A stretch of 64,000 nucleotides of DNA from Hymenobacter tibetensis. Lineage in GTDB: Bacteria; Bacteroidota; Bacteroidia; Cytophagales; Hymenobacteraceae. The notes under the pieces were generated by a model. It worked only from the letters and a program-made list of their open reading frames with translations. It was not told where the DNA came from and made no database searches. The position numbers and the translations under genes are program-made. Shown in pieces: positions 8,770 through 18,544 of this stretch. The stretch lies in contig NZ_CP094669.1 in NCBI RefSeq assembly GCF_022827545.1, positions 5,387,001-5,451,000 on the forward strand, in the 5' to 3' direction. How positions within the stretch are numbered: position 1 is the stretch's first letter; each line of letters begins with the position of its first letter.

Positions 8770-11700
8770 TTACGCCACCAGCTTGAGGATGCCTGCTACT
8801 TCTTCCAGCTCGCGGCGTTCCAACAAATTAGCCAACAGCAGGTCTAGTTGCTGGCGCATATCGTCGTTGAGGCGGCTGAAGCCCAGCAAGCGCACGGCTG
8901 CCAAGTAGGCCGCCTCACGCGGGAGAGTGAAGCTCTGCTCCACCACAGTATACAAGGCACGGGTTAGCTCTTCGGGGGCCACCAAGGACAGCTTGCGCGA
9001 AATAGCAGGCAAGCTACTCCGGTCGCGGAGCGGGGGTTGCTGCATGGTAGTTTCCCACAAGAAGTCGCCCTGCCGACGCACATATTTCAGGTTGACCGCC
9101 AGCAAGGCTGCATCCTGCCCCACCTTGCGCATCCGAGAGCCTACCTGCGTGGCCCCACTCGCCTGCGCCAGCCGACGAGTAGCTTCCTCGATGTGCACCG
9201 GGCTTTCAACACGCACGATGGTAGCCAGCCAATTAGCTAGCTGACTCAGGCCATGCTGATGCAATTCCAAGCGCCCGACTGCGGCCGGAAGCTGAGCTAG
9301 CTGATACGGTTCAGCCACGGTTGCAGCCACAGCGGACGGCTCTTCGCGGGCAATACCGCTGGGCGTTGTTTCACTGGCCGCAAGCCGTTCCTCTACCTCC
9401 TGGGGCTCTTGCGAAACACGGCGCGCTTGCTTGATGGCGTGCACCGCACGTTCCGTTTCGCGGGCCGGGTCCCGAAACCAATCGGTGCTCCAGATGCGGT
9501 GCAGCTGCCAGCCCACGTTTTCGAGCACGGTCTGGCGCAGCCGGTCCCGGTCGCGGGCCGAGCGGGCGGTGTGGTACATGGCCCCGTCGCACTCGATGCC
9601 GAGCAGGTAGCGCCCCGGGTGGTCGGGGTCTACTACCGCCAAATCGATGTAGAAGCCCTGACTGCCTACCTGCGGATGCAACTGGTAGCCCCGAGCCGTG
9701 AGGGCGGCGTGCACCACTTCCTCGAACGGCGACTCCATAACCCGGTTGGTTGCCTCGTTTTGGTTGAGGCGGCCATGCTGGGCGAACTCAAGGAAAGCTT
9801 TGAGAGCCGCCACCCCTTTGGATTGCGTGCGGCTTAGGTCGAGGTCGGCGGCGGTGAGGTTGGTGAAGACTTCGCAGCGCTGCTTGGCCCGCGTAATCAG
9901 CACGTTGAGGCGCCGCTCGCCACCGTCGCCGTTCAGGGGGCCGAAGCTCATGGTCAGGTACCCGTCTTTGGTGCGCCCGTAGCCGATGCTGATGAAGATA
10001 ACGTCTCGCTCGTCGCCCTGCACGTTTTCGAGGTTCTTCACAAAAAACGGCTCGTGCGGGTGCCCGTTGAAAAACACTTCGGTTTCGGGCTGCTGGCGAC
10101 GCAGCTTTTCCAGCGCATCCTGAATAGCCTGGCGTTGGGCAGTGCTAAACGCCACCACCCCTAGCGTCAGGTGAGGCTTGGTGCGGGCATGCTCTACCAC
10201 GGCCGCTGCCACCGCCTGCGCCTCCAACGGATTGGTGCGGGTGGTGCCACGCTCATAGTAGGATTCGGGCAGATGCCGATACCCCAACCCTAGTTCTCCC
10301 GCACTGCCCGGGCTTGGGAAAATCACCAGTTTGTCGTCGTAGAACAGATGATTGGAGGCGGCAATCAAGGACTGGTGCAGGCTGCGGTAGTGCCAGCGTA
10401 GCATCTGCTCGGGCATCTGGCGGGCCTTGCATAGCTCCAGAATGCTCTGGATATCAGCTGTTACGTTTTCCTCGTTGATTTCTTCGTCGCTGCCCGTCAG
10501 AGAATCGAAGAACGAAGTAGGAGGCAGCTGCCGCGAGTCGCCAACTACTACCAGCTGCCGGCCGCGGGCAATGGCGCCCAAGGCATCGACGGGCTTCACC
10601 TGGCTGGCTTCATCGAACACCACCAAGTCGAACTCCACGGCACCCGGCGGCAGGTAGCTGGCCACCGACAGCGGCGACATCATAAACACGGGCTTGATGG
10701 CCTGAATAGCTCGCCCTGCTTGCTGAAGCAGCTTACGTAGCGGCAAATGCCCACGCTTGCGCGCAAACTCATTGCGGAGCAGCAGCATCTGGCCGCCGGC
10801 TTGGAGGTTGGGGAGTTGCTCGTGGTGCTGGCTCATGGCCCGCACCCGGTTGTGGTGCAGGCTATCCACATCGGCTTGACGGAAATGGGCCAGAACCTCC
10901 TGGTGGCTGGCCCGCTCGAACTGGCGCAAAGCCGGGTGCAGCTCGAAGGCCTGTTTTTGCAGAAACTCCAACCACGTTTGCCGAACTGCCAGTGTTAAAC
11001 ATTGGCTGGCTGGCTCCCACCGCTCGGCCAGTACCACTAATTCGGGCAGGCCATCAGTGCGTACGGTAGCGGCCACGTTGTTCCACTCAACAGCGAGGCG
11101 CACGGCCGGCACATCGGCAGCCCAGGCAGCCACACTAACTTGCTGTTGCTCAAACGAGTGAAACTGCAGCCGCCCATCGGGCCCGAAGCGGCGCGCCTCG
11201 TTCAAGTGTAGCGCATCAACTACCGCTTGCACGGCCGTACGTTGCCGAGCCAGGGCCGCTTCCAGAGCTGCTACCAGCTGCGGTAGGGCCTCTGGGCTGC
11301 GGTATCCTGGTTGCTGGGCCGCGGCGCTTTTTTCCTCGGCTAGCGCTACCCTGCTTCCTGGCAACGGCTCCAGAAAATCGGCACCGGTACGCTGGACGGT
11401 ATGCGGGCCCGAGCTACCAGTATGATTTGGGGCGCTTGCTCCTGCTAGGTAGGTCCATAGGGCAGCAGGCAGCTCACCCCGGCTGATACGCTCGTGGGTG
11501 AGAGCGAGGTATTCCTGTGTTTTGGCGAGAGCCTGCCAATCGGAACGCTCTTTTTGCCAGGCGGGCCCGAACAGTTGCTGCGCTAATGGAGTGGCTGCCT
11601 CTATTGTTTCCAGGTGGCGCGCCGCTTCATGAATAGCATCAATAACCGACACTACCACCGTAGTTTCTTGGGGGAGCGTTTCTCGCCACACCCGTTGCAG

Positions 11701-13656
11701 TTGCTTTCGGGCACGACGGTAGTCGCCACTCAGGAAATTCCACCACTTGTCGCCATAGGAAAGCAAGGCGGCTCGTTCCGCTGCCAACTGCTGGCCCCAA
11801 GCCTCGGGCAGGAGGGTTGGGTCGTGCGCCTGACGCAGCTTGGTATAGGCCGCTCCTGCGCCTATAGCCTCCGCTAAGCGCCCAGCATGTGTCTGCCATT
11901 TGAAATCGGATGGGGCCACGCCCAATAAGGGCGGGGCCAGCTGCGCGTGCCGGGCGGCGGGCAGCAGTAGTTCAGCGGCCGTCCTTTCAATGGGGCTGGG
12001 CAGGCCCAAGTGGTGCGCGAGGGTTTGCGAAGCAGCTTGAAGTTCTGCTACGGCCGCGCTGGCTTCGCGCAGGTACCTGATTAAGGCATCTTGCTCGGGA
12101 GGCAGCAGCACGGTTAGTTCGCTGCCCCAAAACAGCATGCGGTGCGGCACTCCTATTTTCTTCAGCGTGGCCTGTACCCGATCGGCTAGAGCTTCGGCGT
12201 GGGCGGCGGCGGTATCGGTCCAGGTCGCCAGGGCCGCAAACGCCAAGCGGGGCAACTCTACGCTGCCAGCCTTCGAGCGCAGCCGCAACAGTTCGCCGGC
12301 TACCTGCTGGGCAGTTCGCCGGCTGCGGCCGATGGGTGCATTCACGGCTAGGGCGTAGTCGTTGAGAGTGGCGCGGTAGCGTGGCAGCTGCGCTATCTGG
12401 TCTTCTAAGGCGGTGGCCGGAGCCGGCCGGCCTAAGCTCAACGTAGCTTTTAGCTCGTCGTGCAGGGCTTTCTTGTTGGCCTTGTGGCTGTGCAATTCCA
12501 AACAGGCGGCCCCCAGGCCCATGCTGTCGAGGCGGCGCTTTACCACTTCCAGCGCCGCCATCTTCTCGGCAACAAACAGCACCTTTTTGCCGGCCCCAAT
12601 AGCTTCCGCCAGCACGTTGGCAATAGTCTGCGACTTGCCGGTACCCGGCGGGCCCTGCACCACTAGGTTGCGCCCCTCGTGCACCGCCAGCAGCGCTAAC
12701 AGTTGCGACGAATCGGCATCCAGCACTTGGTGCAGCTCATGAGCCGGGCTTTCGGTGTCGAGAAAAGCTTCTTCCCCAACAGTAGGTGGGGCGTCCTGAA
12801 AACCGGTGTCGGGGCCGAGCAGCGCCTTGATGGCGGCGTGGTCGAGCAGCGTGGCGCCGGTGGGCCAGGTGGTGGGGTCCAAATCGCGGTAGAGCATGAA
12901 CTTACTGAACGAGAAAAAGCTCAGCACCACCTTGTCGGGCACCACTTGCCAGCGGGGCATGCCGGCTATGGCCGCGGCTACGGCCGCTAGATACGCCGCC
13001 ACCCCAGTTTCCTCGTCTAGTTCGGGCAGGGGGATGTGCAGCCCGAAACTAGCGCGCAGCTTGGCCTGCAACGACAAATTCCCTTCCACCTCGGCCCCGG
13101 TATGGCGCAGCTTGAACCGTTCGGCGGCTGTGCCGCGCTCCAACAGCACCGGCAGCAGCACCAACGGCGCATAGCGCGGCTCCTCGCTGCTAGCCGTTTC
13201 ATACCATACCAGCTGGCCTACCGCCAAGTACAGAATATTTACTCCCTGCTCTTCTAAACTGGTTCGGGCGGTGTAGTACGTGTTCAGCAGGCGCCTTTCC
13301 AGCGCTGGTAGCGGCTCGGCAGTTTGCAGCTTGTTGTCGGTGAGGGCGGCGTGGCGCTCGGCCTCGGTGGGCAGCAAGAGTGGGGCTTCGGTTAGGTAAG
13401 AGCGGAGGGCTGGCAGCTCGTCGTGGGCACCCAGGACCTTGGGGGAACTGGCGCTCTTGGCGGGTGCGGCCTGGAAATACATGGTTTTGCCTTGCCGCAC
13501 CAGCACGTCGTACACCGCTGCGGCCTCCTCTTGCACCACTGCAACACCCTGCGCCTTGGACAGCCGAAAGTTTAGTAGCGGGTTGCGCAGGCCCAAGTCT
13601 AGCAACTCCTGGCGAGAAGCTTCGAGGCGAGCAGCAAGAACTGATTCGGTGGACAT
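8770..13656 (-). CDS. DUF4011 superfamily I helicase with Vsr-like nuclease domain and DUF3320
   Basis: A 1628-residue single polypeptide with several domains. The N-terminus (about 1-320) is DUF4011-like, with LLDLGLRNPLLNF at 18-30. Walker A GPPGTGKS is at 335-342, followed by a long helical insert (about 400-950). The second helicase half carries FDLVVFDEASQV (1009-1020), VVVGDSRQLPP (1036-1046) and RRLNVLITRAKQR (1248-1260). A Vsr/MTES_1575-type nuclease follows at about 1306-1400, with its signature YIDLAVV then GIECDGAMYH (1353-1362). A DUF3320-like module follows at about 1450-1530. Proteins built this way occur as solitary antiphage or DNA-surveillance factors in some collections; that role is inference here. 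It stands alone, with no recognised defence gene beside it. All motifs look intact. Confidence 0.88.
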   Translation of the reverse strand: MSTESVLAARLEASRQELLDLGLRNPLLNFRLSKAQGVAVVQEEAAAVYDVLVRQGKTMYFQAAPAKSASSPKVLGAHDELPALRSYLTEAPLLLPTEAERHAALTDNKLQTAEPLPALERRLLNTYYTARTSLEEQGVNILYLAVGQLVWYETASSEEPRYAPLVLLPVLLERGTAAERFKLRHTGAEVEGNLSLQAKLRASFGLHIPLPELDEETGVAAYLAAVAAAIAGMPRWQVVPDKVVLSFFSFSKFMLYRDLDPTTWPTGATLLDHAAIKALLGPDTGFQDAPPTVGEEAFLDTESPAHELHQVLDADSSQLLALLAVHEGRNLVVQGPPGTGKSQTIANVLAEAIGAGKKVLFVAEKMAALEVVKRRLDSMGLGAACLELHSHKANKKALHDELKATLSLGRPAPATALEDQIAQLPRYRATLNDYALAVNAPIGRSRRTAQQVAGELLRLRSKAGSVELPRLAFAALATWTDTAAAHAEALADRVQATLKKIGVPHRMLFWGSELTVLLPPEQDALIRYLREASAAVAELQAASQTLAHHLGLPSPIERTAAELLLPAARHAQLAPPLLGVAPSDFKWQTHAGRLAEAIGAGAAYTKLRQAHDPTLLPEAWGQQLAAERAALLSYGDKWWNFLSGDYRRARKQLQRVWRETLPQETTVVVSVIDAIHEAARHLETIEAATPLAQQLFGPAWQKERSDWQALAKTQEYLALTHERISRGELPAALWTYLAGASAPNHTGSSGPHTVQRTGADFLEPLPGSRVALAEEKSAAAQQPGYRSPEALPQLVAALEAALARQRTAVQAVVDALHLNEARRFGPDGRLQFHSFEQQQVSVAAWAADVPAVRLAVEWNNVAATVRTDGLPELVVLAERWEPASQCLTLAVRQTWLEFLQKQAFELHPALRQFERASHQEVLAHFRQADVDSLHHNRVRAMSQHHEQLPNLQAGGQMLLLRNEFARKRGHLPLRKLLQQAGRAIQAIKPVFMMSPLSVASYLPPGAVEFDLVVFDEASQVKPVDALGAIARGRQLVVVGDSRQLPPTSFFDSLTGSDEEINEENVTADIQSILELCKARQMPEQMLRWHYRSLHQSLIAASNHLFYDDKLVIFPSPGSAGELGLGYRHLPESYYERGTTRTNPLEAQAVAAAVVEHARTKPHLTLGVVAFSTAQRQAIQDALEKLRRQQPETEVFFNGHPHEPFFVKNLENVQGDERDVIFISIGYGRTKDGYLTMSFGPLNGDGGERRLNVLITRAKQRCEVFTNLTAADLDLSRTQSKGVAALKAFLEFAQHGRLNQNEATNRVMESPFEEVVHAALTARGYQLHPQVGSQGFYIDLAVVDPDHPGRYLLGIECDGAMYHTARSARDRDRLRQTVLENVGWQLHRIWSTDWFRDPARETERAVHAIKQARRVSQEPQEVEERLAASETTPSGIAREEPSAVAATVAEPYQLAQLPAAVGRLELHQHGLSQLANWLATIVRVESPVHIEEATRRLAQASGATQVGSRMRKVGQDAALLAVNLKYVRRQGDFLWETTMQQPPLRDRSSLPAISRKLSLVAPEELTRALYTVVEQSFTLPREAAYLAAVRLLGFSRLNDDMRQQLDLLLANLLERRELEEVAGILKLVA

Positions 13657-13710
13657 ACTAGGCTAAAAAACAAGTGAAAGCAGCAGGCCTATCCAGCCCA
13701 CTCTACACGA

Positions 13711-13743
13711 CAAACCCGCCACCTGAACCAGGTAGCGGGCTTG
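13711..13743 (-). terminator. Probable terminator after the amino-acid permease
   Basis: Inverted repeat with 14-base arms (13711-13724 and 13730-13743, two mismatches) and a five-base loop. It is followed on the minus strand by a short T/G-rich tail and lies 28 bp beyond the permease stop. Confidence 0.6.
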
Positions 13744-13770
13744 TGCGAAAGGCCATATACAATGCACCAC

Positions 13771-15554
13771 TTAGCGCCCGGTCGGCATGTGTTTCAGCCG
13801 CAGCTTGCTGTGCTTGTAGCCGTAGTTGAAGTACAGCGCCAGCCCGATAATAAGCCAGCCGAAAAACAGCAGCCAGTTGTTTACCCCCAACTGCGTCATC
13901 AGATAGAGGTTAGTTAGCAAACCCAGCGTGGGCAACAACGAGAGGCGCTTGCGGAACGACAGCCACGCCAGCGCGAGACAAAACAGCAGGAACACCAGCA
14001 TGGGAATATAATGACGAGCTTCTTCGTAGCCCCCACTCAGCGCTTTCTGAAACTCCTGAATACCAGCTTGGTTGTAGGTAACTACCAATGCCACCCCCAC
14101 CAGCATCAGGAGCGGCACCAGAAATTGCCCGTTGATGTAGGGCACCTTGAAACGAGCATCCGAGTTACCATACGGGTCAATTACCAGGATGCCGCCGCAT
14201 ACTAGCGCGAAGGCGAACAGCGTGCCGATGCTGGTTAGGTCGATAACCAGATCCATGTTGAGGAGCATCGCCGGCACGCCCACAAAGAAGCCCGTAACGA
14301 TGGTGCTGAACGAAGGCGTGTGGAACCGGGGGTGCACGCGGGCAAACACCGGCGGCAGCAGACCGTCGCGGCTCATGGTCATCCAGATACGGGGCTGCCC
14401 AATTTGGAACACCAGCAGCACCGACGCCATGGCAAAGATGGCACTCACCGCCACGACGCCGGCCAGCCAGTTCAACCCTACTTTCTGAAACACAAACGCC
14501 AGCGGGTCGCCCACTCCTAGCTCGCTGTAGCTCACCATCCCCGTCAGTACCAGCGTGATAATCACATAGAGTACCGTGCAGATAATGAGGGCGTAAATCA
14601 TAGCTCGGGGCAAGTCCCGCTGCGGATTTTTGCACTCCTCGGCGGTGGTGGAAATGGCATCGAAACCGATGTACGCAAAGAACACTGCCGACACGCCTTT
14701 GAGCACGCCCCCCACGCCGTTCGGCGCGAAAGGACTCCGTTCGGCGCGAAAGGACTCCAGTTGGCCGGATTGATATAAAACACGCCCACCCCAATAACGG
14801 TGGCCACCACAATCAGCTTGAGTAGTACCAGCAGGTTGGAAGCGTTTTTCGACTCCTTGATACCGATGTAGACCACTGCCGTGATGAGTAGGGTGATAAG
14901 GCCCGCTGGCAAATCAATTACCAACCGCAACCCGCCTGGCAGCTGTGGCGCAGCGGCCCAGGCCTGATAGCCAGCCAGCTGCGTAGGCGTAGCATCAGCC
15001 AGGGGCTTGCTGGCCTGCATCAGCTCCAGCACTTCGTTGTAGTGTTTGTGGGCGCTTTGCATGCCCATGGTCAGCCAGATGGGAATATGCACGCCAATTC
15101 CGTCCATGAGCCCGGTAAAGTAGTCGGACCAGGATATAGCCACCACGATGTTGCCAACGGCGTATTCCATGATGAGGGCCCACCCAATAATCCAGGCCGC
15201 CAGCTCGCCAAACGAAGCGTAGGCGTAGGTATAGGCCGAGCCACTAACGGGAATAGTAGCAGCAAACTGCGCGTAGCACAACGCCGAGAAAGCGCAAGCC
15301 ACCGCCGTGAACACGAACAACAACGACACGGCCGGACCACCGTCGTGGGAGGCATTGCCGATGGTGCTGAAGATACCGGCCCCGATAACAGCCGCAATGC
15401 CCAGCGCCGTTAGGTCGCGGACGGTGAGGTGCCGGGCCAGGCCGCCCCCGGTGGAATGACCGTCCGCGTCGGCGGGCGGATTGAGCAACAGGTCGTCGAG
15501 GTTTTTGCGACGAAAAAGGCCGGTCAGGCGGCTAGGAGGAAGGGGGGTAGACAA
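13771..15554 (-). pseudogene. Amino-acid permease (APC superfamily), frameshifted by a 20-bp tandem duplication
   Basis: Cationic amino-acid transporter-like APC permease of about 587 residues if repaired. The first part reads from 15554 (TTG start, MSTPLPPSRL) through GIAAVIGAGIFSTIG, the substrate-binding helix 1 motif, and on to NPANWSPFAPNGV. It then shifts into an unrelated tail. The second part continues in another frame from about 14715 with GGVLKGVSAVFFAYIGFDAI, the typical APC helix 6 region, through to the stop at 13771. The break coincides with a perfect 20-bp direct tandem duplication (14717-14756). Removing one copy joins the frames exactly as NGVGGVLKG. As written the gene encodes a truncated protein lacking half its membrane helices. 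It may be a true recent mutation, a phase-variable locus or an assembly error. Confidence 0.88.
14717..14758. repeat. Perfect 20-bp tandem duplication inside the permease gene
   Basis: Two adjacent identical 20-base units (14717-14736 and 14737-14756), with the period continuing two bases further. Because 20 is not a multiple of three, the second copy shifts the reading frame of the permease. Confidence 0.97.
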
Positions 15555-15780
15555 AGCAGGATAATGGTTGAGAGGGCAAAAGATACAGAATAATGCCGGG
15601 CGGCTGCACAGCCTGCTAGCAGATCAACTCCCACTCCTTGAGTGGGAAGGATGGCTAGATAGGTGGAAGTTGTTTACTATCAGTTTGAATTCCGGCCTGG
15701 TTTTTCGGTACATTTCCTTGAGCTACGTGTGGAATTTAAGTGCCGCTGTCATCTAGTAGCTATACTTACTCTTGTTTCTT

Positions 15781-16473
15781 ATGGCCTTCTCTGTTCCTTC
15801 GCCCTGCCCCAAGTCCTGGTCCGCCATGACGCCCACCGCCGACGGCCGCCACTGCGGTAGCTGCCAACACGAGGTAGTTGATTTCTCCCGCATGACCGAG
15901 CCCGAAGTAGTGGCCTGGCTGGCGCGCCCTGCTGCTGGCACCATCTGCGGATACTTCCGAGCCGGGCAGTTTGCGGCCCCTACCCCTACCCCGCGCTGGC
16001 GCCGCTGGCTGGTAGCTGCCGTAACGTTGCTGGGCGTAGAGCCAGTGCTTACCGCCTGCCAGACTACCGCCCCCGCCAACTCAACGTCCACCGGCGCCAC
16101 CGAGCAAGCCGACACTCACGCCGACGCCCCCAAAGGCCAAGTGACCATCCGGGGCCGCGTTCTGGACGATTCCACCGGCACGGGCATAGCCGGCGCCGAA
16201 CTATTCATCGGTGACACGCCGTATGGTGCCGTAACCGATGAGCAAGGCAACTTCAGCTTCACCATGCTCAGTGCCTGGTCGGCGGTGGCACAGAACACCA
16301 TCCAACTGCGCGTACAGGGCAGCCCATTCGTGCACAAGCAGCAAGTGGTACCCGTAACTGTTTCGCCGGCTCCCGCTCCGCTTACGGTGCGCCTCGAATC
16401 GGTACCTGGCCGGGGCCAGATCATGGGCAAAATTGTGCGGCACGAACCACCACAAAAGCCCCCGCTGAACTAA
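15781..16473 (+). CDS. Cys-motif membrane protein with carboxypeptidase-regulatory-like domain (copy 1)
   Basis: Unrecognised function. The 230-residue protein begins with a short soluble domain holding CPKSWSAMTP, GRHCGSCQ, VVDFSRMTEPE and ICGYF, giving four cysteines plus invariant-looking Trp, Arg-His and Asp-Phe. Then come PRWRRW, one membrane helix (about 80-95) and an external Ig-like beta domain (about 118-160, IRGRVLDDSTGTGIAGAE then GAVTDEQGNFSF) of the CarboxypepD_reg type. The start is the ATG at 15781; an in-frame start three codons earlier is possible. The next gene is a diverged copy with the same order of parts. The Cys cluster could bind metal or be redox-active on the cytoplasmic side. 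No partner gene is evident. Confidence 0.75.
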   Translation: MAFSVPSPCPKSWSAMTPTADGRHCGSCQHEVVDFSRMTEPEVVAWLARPAAGTICGYFRAGQFAAPTPTPRWRRWLVAAVTLLGVEPVLTACQTTAPANSTSTGATEQADTHADAPKGQVTIRGRVLDDSTGTGIAGAELFIGDTPYGAVTDEQGNFSFTMLSAWSAVAQNTIQLRVQGSPFVHKQQVVPVTVSPAPAPLTVRLESVPGRGQIMGKIVRHEPPQKPPLN

Positions 16474-16595
16474 ACACCCGTTGCGCGTGGTGCCCTTACG
16501 CTTCTGTTGGGGCACCGCGGTGCCACCTATTTTATCTGGCTTGTGTGGAATCCGGTGGGGCCCGGCATCAAAGAGGTGAACCTACCACCAACCCG

Positions 16596-17369
16596 ATGTC
16601 TGCCCCTACCACCCTTTTCGTTCCGCAGCCCTGCCATGAGAACTGGGCCGCCATGACTCCCGCGGCGCAAGGTCGCCATTGCGCCGCCTGCAACAAAGTG
16701 GTAATCGACTTCACGCAGAAGACCGACGCCGAGATTTTGGCGTTGCTACAGCACACCAGTGCACCATGTGGCCGGTTTCGGGAAGACCAGTTGCAGCGGC
16801 CGTTGCTTGTACCGCCAGTTCCTGCGCCCCGCTGGAAGGTGTGGGTGGCGGCCATGGCAACTATATTAGGACTGCGAGAGGTTAGCCCCACCGCCACCTA
16901 CGCAAAACAGTCTACGCTCGTCGGTGTTCAGCCCAACTTGCCCGGTATAGCACCAGCCAGTGAGGGGCAGATTTTAGCAGCAACAACTGCCCCCGATTCG
17001 GTGGCCACTGTTGTAATCAGGGGCCGAGTTATGGATGCTCAAAGCCACGACTCTTTACCGGGCATCACGGTAATGGTAAAAAACACAACACTTGGCGTTT
17101 CAACTAAAGCTGATGGTTCGTTTGAGCTAGTTCTACCTGCTGATTTCGACCGGAAAACGCCCCTGTTGCTCGTATGTAGTTTTGTCGGCTACATAAGGCA
17201 AGAACTGGCTATTTACCCAGAGGCGCCTACTTTACTCACTATAGCCCTTGTGCCTGACTTCCAGCAACTAAGCGGGGAACTGATTGTTGTGGGCGGCATT
17301 TCTCGGAAGCCTTGGCCTTGGCACCCACGAACTTTGTGGTACCAGCTGACGCGACCATTTCGGCAGTAA
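16596..17369 (+). CDS. Cys-motif membrane protein with carboxypeptidase-regulatory-like domain (copy 2)
   Basis: Paralogue of the preceding gene, 257 residues from the ATG at 16596. It shares the N-terminal block PQPCHENWAAMTPAAQGRHC, then AACNKVVIDFTQKTDAE and PCGRFREDQ. The same spacing to PRWKVWVAAMATILG, a single membrane helix, is kept. The outer domain is longer and clearer than in copy 1, with VIRGRVMDAQSHDSLPGITV then GVSTKADGSFEL and VGYIRQEL, a CarboxypepD_reg-like beta sandwich of the sort seen at the start of TonB-dependent receptors. All four N-terminal cysteines are kept, which suggests they matter. Lies 122 bp after copy 1 on the same strand. Function unknown. Confidence 0.75.
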   Translation: MSAPTTLFVPQPCHENWAAMTPAAQGRHCAACNKVVIDFTQKTDAEILALLQHTSAPCGRFREDQLQRPLLVPPVPAPRWKVWVAAMATILGLREVSPTATYAKQSTLVGVQPNLPGIAPASEGQILAATTAPDSVATVVIRGRVMDAQSHDSLPGITVMVKNTTLGVSTKADGSFELVLPADFDRKTPLLLVCSFVGYIRQELAIYPEAPTLLTIALVPDFQQLSGELIVVGGISRKPWPWHPRTLWYQLTRPFRQ

Positions 17370-17409
17370 GCCGTAAACCTTTCTGCCTCCAAAATCCTTA
17401 TTCGGGGGT

Positions 17410-18519
17410 ATGAAGAACTTGCTGCTTACCACTCTTATCCTGCTATTCACGGCCTCTGGCTGCTCGCTCAAACCCACCAACAAGCACGACGTGTATGCGG
17501 AGCGCGCCCAGTTGCCGCAAGAAGAAGCCGTCCATAAGCAAAACTCGTTGGAGTGGTGGTACTTCACTGGGCATCTGAAAGACAAAGCTACCGGCGAGAC
17601 TTTTGGAGTGGAATACGTCTTTTTCCATTTCAACGTCACGGGCAAAAAGGACTGGCAGATGGTCAACTTCGCCCTTACTGACCCGCAACAGAAGCAGTTC
17701 CGCTATGATTACAAGGTGGAACGCTTGCCCCAGCTGCTAGCTCCTACGCTCCCCCTCAATCTGGCTACCGACAAGAAAGCTCAGCACTGGACCCTCACGG
17801 GTCAAGAAGGCCGCTACCACCTGCAAGCCCGCATGGCCGCCCACCCCGACCAAGCCATCAACCTCACCACTGCGCCCGCCAAACCCGTGCTTCTGCATAG
17901 CGGCACCGGCTACGAAAAGTACGGTCCCACCGCTACAGCTGGCTATTATAGCTACCCCCGTCTCACGGCCACGGGTACCATGGAAATAGGCGGCAAAACG
18001 CGGCAAGTGGAAGGTGAGCTGTGGTACGACCGGCAGTGGAATTGCAACAGCGTGACCACCAAAGACCTGGGTTGGGACTGGTTTAGCGTGCAGCTCGATG
18101 AGCCTCGCGAAGAAATCATGGCGTATCAGCTCTACAACAAAGCCACCGGCCAGCACATTGGAGGCGGCTCACATTATAGCGCACAGGCGCAGAACAACCA
18201 CCTCAACGAGTCCGACTTCCAGCTGGAAACCACCGACTACTGGACCAGCCCGCATTCCAAGCTGCGTTACCCCAGCAAGTGGCGCCTGCGCATTCCCAGC
18301 CAGGGCTACGACCTCACCATCACGCCCGTCATGCCCGACCAGGAGCTGACGCTCAAACTGTTTGCGGGCATCAAGATGCACTACTGGGAAGGCATGTGCC
18401 GAGTAGAAGGCACGCACAATGGCAAACGCGTAACCGGCAACAGCTATGTGGAAATAACCAACCGCAATGAGGCCAAGAAAGCCAAGGAAGCCGCCGAAAC
18501 AATTACTGCCAAAGAATAA
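17410..18519 (+). CDS. CrtC/AttH-like lipocalin-domain lipoprotein
   Basis: Predicted lipoprotein (lipobox FTASGC, Cys18) of 369 residues with the tandem lipocalin-like fold of the carotenoid 1,2-hydratase (CrtC) / AttH family. Family marks include LEWWYFTGHL followed by FGVEYVFFHFN in the first half, and GELWYDRQW, LGWDWFSVQL and EIMAYQLYN in the second. These aromatic blocks are the most conserved parts of the family. In carotenoid-making bacteria CrtC hydrates lycopene-type carotenoids, but no carotenoid gene is nearby and most lipoprotein members have no proven substrate, so hydratase activity is only a possibility. It follows the Cys-motif pair by 40 bp and could share their transcript. 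A bidirectional terminator follows. Confidence 0.8.
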   Translation: MKNLLLTTLILLFTASGCSLKPTNKHDVYAERAQLPQEEAVHKQNSLEWWYFTGHLKDKATGETFGVEYVFFHFNVTGKKDWQMVNFALTDPQQKQFRYDYKVERLPQLLAPTLPLNLATDKKAQHWTLTGQEGRYHLQARMAAHPDQAINLTTAPAKPVLLHSGTGYEKYGPTATAGYYSYPRLTATGTMEIGGKTRQVEGELWYDRQWNCNSVTTKDLGWDWFSVQLDEPREEIMAYQLYNKATGQHIGGGSHYSAQAQNNHLNESDFQLETTDYWTSPHSKLRYPSKWRLRIPSQGYDLTITPVMPDQELTLKLFAGIKMHYWEGMCRVEGTHNGKRVTGNSYVEITNRNEAKKAKEAAETITAKE

Positions 18520-18544
18520 GAAGCGCCCTTACTGCTTGCGGTTT

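Noticed and set aside
15629..15647. Short hairpin TCCCACT/AGTGGGA upstream of the Cys-motif pair
   Set aside because: Seven-base stem without a T-run or promoter context, too weak to call.
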